Part shown: one piece after another, positions 36,072 through 45,600 of the stretch
Position numbering within the stretch: position 1 is the first letter of the stretch
Layout of the letters: the number at the start of each line of letters is the position of its first letter
Origin: Scedosporium boydii
Lineage: Eukaryota; Ascomycota; Sordariomycetes; Microascales; Microascaceae
DNA: 64,000 nucleotides
Direction of reading: 5' to 3'
NCBI GenBank assembly: GCA_002221725.1
Contig: NJFT01000041.1
Coordinates: forward strand, 162,695-226,694
Position numbers and translations under genes: made by a program
Notes under the pieces: model-generated
What the model saw: only the letters and a program-made list of their open reading frames with translations
What the model was told of the DNA's origin: nothing
Database searches by the model: none

Positions 36072-36089
36072 CTGGACTCCAGAGTCCAG
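36072..36089. repeat. inverted repeat CTGGACTC-CA-GAGTCCAG
   Basis: Two perfect 8-bp arms with a 2-nt centre, flanked by a second weaker dyad (AGACC-TCT-GGTCT). Purpose unknown. Confidence 0.6.
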
Positions 36090-36973
36090 ACCTCGTGGGG
36101 AGACAACGCGAGTACAATTTGTAATCAGACCATTCTCGGTACATCCTCTCATGGATTCATCTGCATTTGAACAACCACTTCTCAAACTATCAAGCCACCC
36201 ATCCAGCCACGATTGGGAAGATGGACTTTCATAAATCCCACGCCGACGATTGCTACTCCACATCATCGACCACATTCTCTATGGCGCAATCTCTACTTCA
36301 TCGACGACTCGGATGATCACCAACATCCGCAGTCACAAAGCCGGACTCCAGCCTCTTCCCACTCCTCGCGAGAGGGGGAAGGAAGGAAGGGGAAATAAAG
36401 CTCGATCCGAGGCTATGTAAATTCAGGACCCATCGCCCCCACTAAGTGAAAGCATTGTTCAAGAAATGGCCCCCGTCGCTTGTTATACCGCGAAGCAGAA
36501 CGGGTAGGTTCAGTAACCTTAAACAGTGAATGCTGCAGCTGACAGGGGCTGTTAAGAACAAACGGGAGACACAGATCGTGATGGCTGACGCGTACGAGAG
36601 TGATGACAGGCGATTTCTCTGCCCCTGTCTTGACTCTCCTGTCACCAAATACTTTTAATCACTTGAGGGACACGGAGGCCGCGATGTTATGCCATAGTGT
36701 GGGGGATGTGGATGTGAGAAATCCCTTCGACGAGGAAGTGACCTTGGATCCCAGTTTTACACTTGTTTACATCTGTCTTGCAGCTGCCCGCATGGAACTA
36801 TTCTTATAGAACAGGCATGTATCACCTCGACGATTTGAGCCGGTTGCATTCGAGTGGATATCATATAAACGCCCTCCATCACCTTTTCCTGGCTCCCGTA
36901 ACACCAGGGAACCAACTGAAGTCCAAGGCGGGGCGAAAGCGAAGATGCGGCGAGAAGATAAGTCCCTCAAGCG

Positions 36974-37024
36974 CCGAAAGCACCGAAAGCACCGAAAGCC
37001 GAAAATGGCCAATGATACCGAAAA
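36974..37024. promoter_or_regulatory. five CCGAAA elements upstream of the P450
   Basis: CCGAAAG at 36974, 36983 and 36992 with exact 9-bp spacing, then CCGAAAA at 36999 and 37018. The same core appears in opposite orientation four times in the hydrolase/methyltransferase promoter (41111-41163) and once before the Fus2-type hydrolase (56292). Candidate binding array for the cluster regulator; inferred. Confidence 0.5.
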
Positions 37025-37284
37025 GGCTCAGACGGTCGAAAGTGCTTCGCGGACCAAAAGAGCTCCTCGAAGAGTTGCTCCCGTAGGTACTAAAAATATC
37101 AAGAAATTTTATATCGTACAACATTGGAACATATTTCGCTATTCTTGCGAGGTATTCATGTACATTGAAGAGGAAGTATACTTATTTTGCATTTATGCAA
37201 AGGAAAGGAAGAGAAATACAACGAACGTGTGAAGGCATTCCTAAGTGAGAAGAGATATCTTGTGTAAACGCCTGGAGGGCCAAC

Positions 37285-39066
37285 ATGTCGCAAGTCTGGT
37301 TGCTCCCAATTCTCCTAGCAGTTCTGCTTCACTTTATCATCCGGGCTGTTTCAAAACATCAGCGTATGAAAAGTGCTAAGCTCCCTCCTGGGCCAAAAGG
37401 TAATATACAGCTCCCTTGATATCCCCAAGGTGTGTTCTCCAGCAAGAATAATAACTGACGAGCCTGAGAAAGGACTGCCTTTTGTTGGCAACGCCTTGGA
37501 GCTGGCTTCATCCAATAGCCGGACCATCATCCAGACCTTTCGAAAATGGGCTCAAGAGTATGGCCCCATTGCACAATTCAGCGTCATGGGGGAAAAACAA
37601 GTGGTTCTGTCTGACGAGGCAGCGGCGAAGGAGCTGTTCGTCAGGAGGGGAAATAAGTACTCGGACCGCGGAGCTCCCCATGCTGTGGAATACATATCGA
37701 TGAACCAAAATCCCGGCTTTCGACCCAAGGATGGTAAGTTAGGCTATTCAACCCTTCTCCCAACAACCGAATAATCCAAACTTGTACGGACCATGGTAAT
37801 GATTGATAGAGGGATGGCGTCGCCAGAGGAGCATGATACAGAATGCCGTCTCCATCACATCCATCAAAAAGTACCAAAGCATGATGGACGATGAGGCGAC
37901 TTTTACTCTTCACGCTCTCCTTCAATCCCCGTCGTCATTTCACGATGAGTTTCTTCGATACTCTTATTCCGTTCTTACTAGCTCGATGCTAGGGTTCTCG
38001 ATCCGCTCAGCTAATGATCCCTTTCTCCACCACAATGAGGAATTCACCGCCGAAATTATGAAATCCTTCCGTCCAGACTGCTTCCCGAGTAATGTGTTCC
38101 CGTTCTTGAGGCGAATGCCTTTCTGGCTGGTTCCTAGCTTGAGAAAGATGGAGAGTCTAAGACAGGAGTACGTGGATCAGATGTGGTCTCTCCGAAGAAA
38201 GATCGAGAAGAGTGTCGAGGACGGGTCGGCAAGAGAATCTATCTACAAGCACTTTCTCTTGAATCGGAGTGATTACATCGTTACGGATGAAGAGTCGGTT
38301 CATACGTTTCAAACCATGATCGACGGCGGTACTCGCTCTCCCCACAACAATCTGCTCACTTTTCTATTCTTAATGATGGAATATCCTGAGTGGCAGAGAA
38401 AACTTCAGGCAGAGGTAGACCAGGTCGTTGGCAAGGACAGAATGCCAAGCTACGAGGATATTCCCAACCTGCCGACAGTGAGAGCAATTGTCAAGGAAGG
38501 AGTCAGATACAGGAGCATAGTGGCGGAGATGGGAATAAGCCATTGTTTGAGTACGGATGATATTTACGATGGGTACTTTTTTGAAAAGGGAACAGTTTTC
38601 CATGCCACTTTTGCGTAAGTTGCTTCCCCCGGTTACTAGGTCATTCCCTCTCAGTAGCCCTACTCACTACTCACCTGGCAGATCGATCCTCACGGATGAG
38701 GAAATATACCCAGACGGGAAGTTATTCAACCCTGCCCGCTGGCTTGAGCCTAGTTATCCGACCTATAAGGAACCTCTATCTCTATACCCTAACTGTCACG
38801 GTTTCCAAGCATTCGGCTATGGCAGACGCGCATGCCCTGGCGTTGAGTTCGCAGAACGCAGCCTTGTTATCATGATCGCTAAATTGGGATGGGCGGTAAA
38901 CATCCGCTGGCCGCTGGGCCAAGACGGAAAGGAAATTCGAGAGACGCTCGTGTATGAGCCAGTGCCAGCTCCGAGGCCGATGAAGTTCGGTTGCAGAATT
39001 GAGGCCCGGGACCCGGAGCGAGTCAAGATTGTCGAGAAGGCTACCAAAGAGTTGAATATGGGATAA
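37285..39066 (+). CDS. cytochrome P450 monooxygenase, cluster tailoring enzyme, 4 exons, 521 aa
   Basis: Heme-thiolate oxygenase, ER-anchored. Exons: 37285-37399, 37473-37733, 37810-38614, 38682-39066 (1566 nt). Residues about 4-22 are a membrane anchor (WLLPILLAVLLHFIIRAV), followed by the proline hinge LPPGPKGLPFVGN. Helix C has WRRQRS. The ExxR pair lies in VKEGVRYRS. The heme loop is FGYGRRACPG with the iron-ligand Cys445. The I-helix region reads DGGTRSPHN rather than the usual AGxxT, which is unusual but keeps a threonine. It resembles the OrdA-like microsomal P450s; the subfamily could not be assigned. It is the first cluster gene after the splicing factor and likely oxidises the PKS-NRPS product. 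Confidence 0.92.
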
Positions 39067-39388
39067 TATTGATCAATGTGGCTCATGGAGACTACAACAT
39101 CATATATTGTAACATTCGTCCCCATTCCACTATCAGAGCAATCCGAAAAAGAACAGGGGGCACGGGGCACAATAGACAGCTATACTACTATATGGAAGTG
39201 CTTAATATTCTGGTTTATGGTGAACGGCGAGGGTGCTGGCTTTGCACGAGGTCCCTTGAGGTGTCTTGAGCAATCTTGATCAACATGGTGTGGCGTTGAC
39301 GGGATAGAAGACGGCATGGACAGAAAAGACTGAAACGGAAGATTGCGCGCATATTAACCAACTACCAGAATCGTGTATAATTTTCTAT
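39067..39388. other. convergent spacer
   Basis: 322 bp between the P450 stop and the stop of the minus-strand hydrolase. 3' UTRs only; nothing else seen. Confidence 0.5.
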
Positions 39389-40643
39389 TTACCTTTGCCT
39401 GTTCCAAGATCCTATTGCAATTGATGCCACATCCCTGCCCCGCGAGACAGCAACCTCATGGCCTCCCTTCATGACATGCATCTCAACAGCCTCTCTACAG
39501 AGAAGCCCTTGGCTGTCTTCTAGCAATTCATCTTTTACGACAATGACATCCCCCTCGGCGAGGATAAGACAGATCTGCCCACCGGGCAGCCCCGGTGGCG
39601 GGTCCTCAGTTCGTCGACGGGCCAGTTCGTCTTCCAGCACCCTCCAGAGCCCATCATGGCGTCTGTAGACTAGAGCACTTCGTATGGTGCTCAAGTACGA
39701 AGGAACGAACCCGGAATTCCACTTCAGCTGCCATCGAATGACGTCGCCGATTCTTACGCGGGGCTGATCCGATGAAATGGGCACCTCATCGAAGTCTATA
39801 TCCGCGTGCAGATTTTCGTCGGGGACATCCGCGCTTAGGGCTCCATGTCGCGGTTCCAGACTACCGTGGATAAGCTTGAGGCGCAACCACTCAGGTATGA
39901 GACCGGATGAGTATAGGAAACGGCTTCGATTGCTGATGTGCGACGTGCGGATCAGTCCACCAGGACAGACGAGGGTCATGGAACGAAGCATGCTCGCGTG
40001 GTAGGCGGCGAATGACACGGCAATTGAACCGCCGAGAGAGAATCCCACGATATGAAAAGCAGTGGTTCCAGTCCAAGACAATGGGGAAGACGAAAGAACA
40101 AGCAGAATTTGTGTAGTATAGAGGCGGGCGTCGAAAGCCAAGTCATTTGGTGCATCTGAGTAGCCTCTGCCGAAAAGATCTAGAATACCACGGTCAGAAA
40201 AGAAGTTGTATAAGTTAAATTGAAGCCAGCCCTCGTCCTCAAGACTCACCAAATACCATGACTCTGCAGCCTTTACTAACAAACTCCTTCGCCATATCGC
40301 TCAACGAGATGCATGGCGTGCTGAGGCCATGAACCAACAAGACTTTCTCCCCATCCTCGGGTCCCCATTCAAACACTTGGATGGTTCCATAGACAGTCTT
40401 GACTAGTCTCCCCCCAGGGAACACATCAGCAGGGTAAGGCGACTTAGCAAGTGCCCTTCTCTCTTCAGTCTCAACACGAGCTTCTGAAGGGGTAACGGTA
40501 TGCCCTTCGGGTTGATGTTGGATGTCTCTGAGGACAGGTCGGAGCTGCGTGTACAGGCTTAGGCATAGCCCTGCCGTCAGAGCGCCGAGAAGCGTCGCGC
40601 GCTTGATGGCTAAGAGCTGATTAAACTCTAACAATTCTAACAT
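39389..40643 (-). CDS. membrane-anchored alpha/beta hydrolase, 2 exons, 394 aa
   Basis: Exons: 40643-40250 and 40179-39389 (1185 nt). Residues about 8-30 form a hydrophobic anchor (ATLLGALTAGLCLSLYTQL). The fold begins near residue 80 (GTIQVFEWGPEDGEKVLLVH, then GLSTP oxyanion-hole region). The LFGRGYSDAP motif is typical of the epoxide-hydrolase/esterase branch. Nucleophile: GFSLGGS. Acid: Asp in ILAEGDVIVV. Base: His in MKGGHEVAV. All three triad residues are present, so it should be active. It is head-to-head with the methyltransferase, 745 bp apart, so the two probably share control. The substrate is unknown; ester or epoxide opening of the cluster product is a guess. Confidence 0.88.
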
Positions 40644-40983
40644 TATTGAGGAGAAAACAATCCTGATCTGGAGTTGCTGAGAATGGCTTTTGGGAAAAGT
40701 CTAGCTTCATGAATGGAAACTCATAGCCTCTACACCCTACCCATCCCAAACTTTTGTATTTGGATCTACTCTTGAGGCTGGTAAGATTCATTGCTACACG
40801 TGCGTACGAAGGCGACCTTCCTCCGATCCTCGGGTCGGTAGTCGCCCCTTCAGCCTCATCCCGCTCTATCAAGCAAACCCAACTTACAGCGTCGCACCCC
40901 GGACTACGGGATTTATGTGAGGACGAGAATAAATTTCAGAAAATTCACTAATCTGTTTAATGACATTTTTGTGATATTCGTAA

Positions 40984-41001
40984 TTTATGAAATTTCATAA
41001 A
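40984..41001. repeat. 18-bp perfect palindrome TTTATGAAATTTCATAAA
   Basis: Every base pairs with its mirror. Lies in the shared hydrolase/methyltransferase promoter. Could be a homodimer site or a cruciform; function unknown. Confidence 0.75.
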
Positions 41002-41110
41002 AAATGTCCAAAAAAAAAGTAGTATCATCACTGAAACGATGATCACTATCGTGTTGTTGCGCGCCGAAGAAGTCATTTCATCGAGCTCTCATATTACCAT
41101 ATTCGAAGCT

Positions 41111-41163
41111 TTTTCGGCAATAGTTGTTTTCGGCCAACTTTCGGCGCCAACATCCACTTTCGG
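41111..41163. promoter_or_regulatory. four TTTCGG elements (CCGAAA on the minus strand)
   Basis: TTTTCGG at 41111-41117 and 41127-41133, TTTCGG at 41139-41144, CTTTCGG at 41157-41163; three are followed by GCC or GC. The core matches the P450 promoter array. Candidate site for the pathway-specific regulator; inferred. Confidence 0.5.
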
Positions 41164-41388
41164 CCATAAACTGGCTATCATCCGGCACAAGGCAATACCA
41201 CTGATGCCGTAGGTGATGTCTAGAAGCGGGATAGAACGTGACGGCGTGTCTCCAGATGCCTATTGTCCTGTGGAGGCGATTCTATGGAGCCTACTTAAAT
41301 GTGTAGAGGATAAGGTCCCTAAACTGCACACTACAACCATTGCCAGGAGGTGAGCGCAATAATACAGAGTTACTGACAATCTACCAAA

Positions 41389-42274
41389 ATGGATAAGTTT
41401 ATGGACATGACCAAGAAAGCCGGGCACAGGCCCGAGCTGCAGCGCCTGATTGACCTCGACGCTGTTTACGATGATGCCTTGGGTGGGACGCTCATCTTGG
41501 CACACATTAACCTCGAGGAGCCCGGTAAGAGAATACTCGATTCTGGCACTGCGGACGGTAAGGAACTACCCATAACTTCTCCAGCTTCCTTTCGAACTTC
41601 TGAACTGGTGCTGATATTGGCTGAAAGGCACCTGGCTCCGTGGCGTGCGTAGCAAGCTCTCGGCAAAGCACCATTACTTCGGCAGTGACATCGAGCCCGA
41701 GCTCTTCCCCGAGGAACCAGATGGCATTACTTACTTTCAGCACTCTTTCAACGACCCATGGCCAGAAGAGTATCGGAACTCGTTCGACCTCGTCCATGTA
41801 CGCGGTAGCCTCGCGGGCTCGGCGCCTAAGGGGCCCTACGAGGCGGTCAAAGGCCTAGCCTCTCTCGTGAAACCCGGCGGCTGGATCCAGCTCATGGAGA
41901 TGAACGCCTTCAGCCCGCCCAGCAACGGACCGGCCATGACCGACTTTGCGTCGATGGTCAAGCAAGCCTGGACGCACATAGGGGTTGGAGACTTCGCCAA
42001 CGAGCTGAAGGCCACGCTGGAAGCGGCGGGTTTGCAGAACTTGCAAGAGAAGCGATTCTTCGTCAACGTAGGGAAGGCGGCGAAGCCCGAGTTGGCTGCG
42101 GCGAGTGTCAATGGGATTACGGGACCTGTTGCGCCTCTGACGGCGGTTGCGAGGAGCGTGCCGACCTCCTTCAGCGATGAGCAGCTCACGGCCTTGCCGG
42201 CCAGAGTGAAGGCGGAGCTTGTAAATGAGGGTGGGAGGGTTGAGATGATTGTTGCTTGGGGTCAGCGTGTCTGA
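41389..42274 (+). CDS. SAM-dependent methyltransferase, class I, 2 exons, 271 aa
   Basis: Exons: 41389-41557 and 41628-42274 (816 nt). Motif I spans the splice: ILDSGTADGTWLRGV, the LaeA/UMTA-type glycine-rich loop in which an alanine replaces one glycine. Motif II: YFGSDIEPELFPE (acidic residue for the ribose). A later strand (FDLVHVRGSLAG) and VKPGGWIQLMEMN complete the Rossmann fold. The C-terminal third is helical (SFSDEQLTALPARVKAELVN). The acceptor is unknown; O-methylation of the polyketide-peptide is plausible. Fusarin-type clusters also hold a methyltransferase, but orthology is not shown. It shares a promoter with the hydrolase and converges on the PKS-NRPS. Confidence 0.88.
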
Positions 42275-42684
42275 TGAAAGGAGATATTCTAGACGTGAGA
42301 TGGTCCCGCGTTAGATTATTGCTATTGAAATGACATGAAGGCTACTCCCATCTAGTTGTTTCAATCTACGCTTTGGCTAAATGAACTTGTGCAAGCTGGT
42401 CCGAAAACATTGCTGGAGGTTGGGCACTGGCTCTTTCGACAAACATGATTGACGACAGTTAATATCTTGATGCCTCGTTCTATCAACAACATTTTGTTGT
42501 GCTGTAGCTAATAGGAAACCTGGTATATCAGGCATATATATATTTTGAGAATTAGAAATATTCATGAAACTTGTGGATGAAAATTGAAGCCAGAATCAAA
42601 TTTCCCTAAATCCTCTCAGAAAATGTGAAAAGAAAAGTACATGTAGATATCATCTCCACTTCCTCATCAATCGACTTGCAGCGC
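42275..42684. other. convergent spacer between the methyltransferase and the PKS-NRPS
   Basis: 410 bp, AT-rich toward 42535-42620; holds the 3' UTRs. No gene. Confidence 0.5.
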
Positions 42685-45600
42685 CTACTCTTTTCTCCTC
42701 TGAAGCAATGGCACTCGGATCACTCCCTTGGAAGCCAACAAGAACGAGCCCAGAACCTCATCCAAGCCGCTCTGCAGCGCTCCAGTAACCCATTCTTCCA
42801 ATGGAAGGACCCTGAATGACCCGGCTGCAGAACCTTCCAGATACTCCTTGAGTTGATCCACGGGAACAATCGTTTGCCCGCTCTGGTGAACATAGACCAA
42901 GGTGCTGTCGGAGGCTTTCACCTTTCTCTCTATGCTCGCCACAACACACCCGGCAATATCATTCGATACCGTATCGAGATGGATGAAATCAAAGGCTCCC
43001 GATGAACCCGTTAGGTCAGGCACCGCCTTCACCAGCTTTGAGAACTTCAGCACGCTATGGACAACGTCCAGGTCGGGCACATTGTCGCCCGTGATGCTGC
43101 TCGGCCGATGAATCCAGATTTGTCCTGGGTAGTGCCGGTGGACTTTCTCGAGGAACACCTCACTTGCCCACTTGGATGCTACGTATCCATCTGAGCCGTC
43201 AACCGGCGGGTGGAAGGCTGCCAGAGACGACTCAGGTTGCACCGCGGCGCCGCTGAGGCGTGCCACACCGCCTGTGGAGATGTAGTGGATGGGGATGCGG
43301 CGAGGTATAGCTAGACGGGCTAGTTCAATCGTAGACAAAAAGTTGGCGGCCCTCAGGCTGCGGTAGTTCTTCATGTGCGACACTTCGGCTCCATTGTGAA
43401 TAATGACGTCCACATCGTTGAACAGATCAGATATCTCCTCTTGGCTCATGCCGAGATTGGGCTGTGAGAGGTCGCCAGAGTGACGCACAATTTTTGGTGA
43501 ATCCACGCCTAGTTGTCGAGGCTTGCCTGAGGCACTGGCACGGATGGCTGCGCAGTGGACGTGGGCGACTTGGGGAAGGTTAACTAGTTGGCATAGGATA
43601 GCCCTTCCCAAGAACCCTGTCGCTCCCGTAAGGAGAACGGAAATACCTTCCTCCTTCGTGCGGCGAGTTTCGAGCCCATTCGCGGAATGCGATGATACGA
43701 CGAAGGTCTTGTCGTCCGGTTCAGTTTCCTTCTCCCAATCGATGTGGACGAGCTTGGAATCGCCCGCGAGCCGCGCGGCCAGGAGCTCGAGGGTGCTGGT
43801 TTGGAAGAGCTCCGAAAGGGCGATCTCCACTCCCCATTCCCGGCGAATTTCAGACTTGAGTCGGAGTAGAAGTAGCGAGTTACCACCAACGGAGAAGAAG
43901 TCGGAGCTGCGACGGATGGGAATGGCCGAGGAGATCTCATCCAAGAGCCTCCTCCAGACATTTCTCAACCGCGCTTCTTGCTCAGTGAGCTCCTCATTGG
44001 TCTCCTCATCGCCAAGAGAACCCTGGGGCAAAGGCAGAGCCGCCAACTTGCTGCTGTCGAGCTTACCCCTATCCGTTACTGGGAGTACATCTAGGGCGAT
44101 AGTGATGACTGGACGCATATATAGAGGTATCGGAAGTTCGTGGTTCAGTTGACGCAGATAGGCTTCCTTGTCGTCGATTTGACAAGCCCTAGAGAACACG
44201 ACGTATGCCACAAGCCGCTGGTTTCCGAGATCACCGCCTCGTACTAGAACGGCTGCGTCCACCAGGGTGCCGCGTGATGCCTGGACAAGGGCTCTGGAGA
44301 CGTCATCCAGCTGGATTCGCATGCCCCTGATCTTTACTTGGTCATCTCCGTCCATGCGTCCGTACACGACAATAGAGCCGTCAGACAACATTCGGCCTTT
44401 GTCGCCTGTGAGGTAGAGCCTATCCCACCCCAGAGCACCCTGATTGGAAAAGCCTCGATGTATGAACTTGGCCTCGGTAAGTTGAGGCAGGTTAAGATAT
44501 CCACTCGCGACTCCAGGTCCACTGATGGCGATTTGACCGGGCCATCCAATTGGAACAGGCTTGCACTCCTCGTCGACGATATAAGTGCCATAGTTGGCGA
44601 GAGCTCTCCCGATTGGAATGCTGAAATTATTCCTGTTGACATCGCTAGACGATACTTCGCTGATGGAAGTGCAAATAGATGCTTCAGTAGGACCATACGC
44701 GTTGACGATTTTCAAGTCCGGCCGGTTGAGGCTGCGGAACTGGTCTAGGAGGTTTGTCGGGAATGCCTCCCCAGCGACCATTGCAATCCTCCACGAAGAA
44801 CAACCGGCGAGTTCTTCGTGTCCATACTTCAACATTGATTGCATCTCCGAGACAATAACCACGGTGCAAGTGACGCCCTCGCGGGCCATCAGAGCAGCCA
44901 ATTCTTCTGGGTCACCGCGGTTATCGCCCATTATTAGCGTGCCGCCATTGGCAAGAGCAATGAAAATCTGGAAAATGGCTGCATCGAAACCTTGTCCACT
45001 CTGCTGGAGTACGACCTCTCGACCTAGTGGGACCCTCTCAGAGACGGCGAGGATAGTGGTCCGGATGTTTCCATTAGTGAGCGGAATTCCCTTTGGCTTG
45101 CCCGTCGAGCCGCTAGTATATAAGACCATGGCAAGGCCGTCTAGAGTTGATGTATCGTTAACCGTTTGTGTCGGGTTGAGAGGCACCACACCAAGGTCGA
45201 TGAGGCTGATTCTCTGAGCGTTTCTGGAAAATCTGTGAAGCTCCACGGCCCGTTTCGCAGTCGCCGCATTGTGGAGCAAGATGGCTGCACCGGACTCTTT
45301 CAGGATATCGCGGAGTCTTTCATCCGTGCTGCGGACATCGAGAGGTACATAGGCTGCACCAGAGCGAAGAATCCCGAGGATGGTGGCAATCGTGTCTACG
45401 CGAGGGTCGAGTAGCACACAAATTGGCGATGAGGATTCTGCTCCGGCACTCGATAGCACCGTTGAAATTGCGCTAGCCCTTGCTGACAGTTGTGAATAGG
45501 TCATCGCATTTCCGCTAATGTCCTTGACAGCGAGAGCCTCGGGATCCTTGTCGATCCAAGTATTGATGATTTTGGAGAGAGTAGGGGCTGAAGAGGGTGC

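Larger units (their letters stand above)
35307..37284. other. divergent intergenic region at the left edge of the metabolite cluster
   Basis: 1978 bp between the splicing factor and the cluster P450. No gene is supported; open frames at 36763-37232 lack conserved content. It contains dyads at 36042-36089, a CTCGCGAG palindrome (36365-36372) and a run of CCGAAA elements (36974-37024) about 260-310 bp before the P450 start. Confidence 0.5.
40644..41388. promoter_or_regulatory. bidirectional promoter of the hydrolase/methyltransferase pair
   Basis: 745 bp head-to-head. The middle (40920-41030) is AT-rich and contains an 18-bp perfect palindrome (40984-41001). TTTCGG elements cluster at 41111-41163. 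No coding region is supported. Confidence 0.55.

Noticed and set aside
36763..37232. small Lys/Arg-rich open frames just upstream of the P450
   Set aside because: The basic repeats come from the CCGAAA array; no domain, and they sit in the P450 promoter.
43523..44152. 209-codon plus-strand frame opposite the PKS-NRPS adenylation/PCP region
   Set aside because: Antisense shadow of a conserved coding exon.
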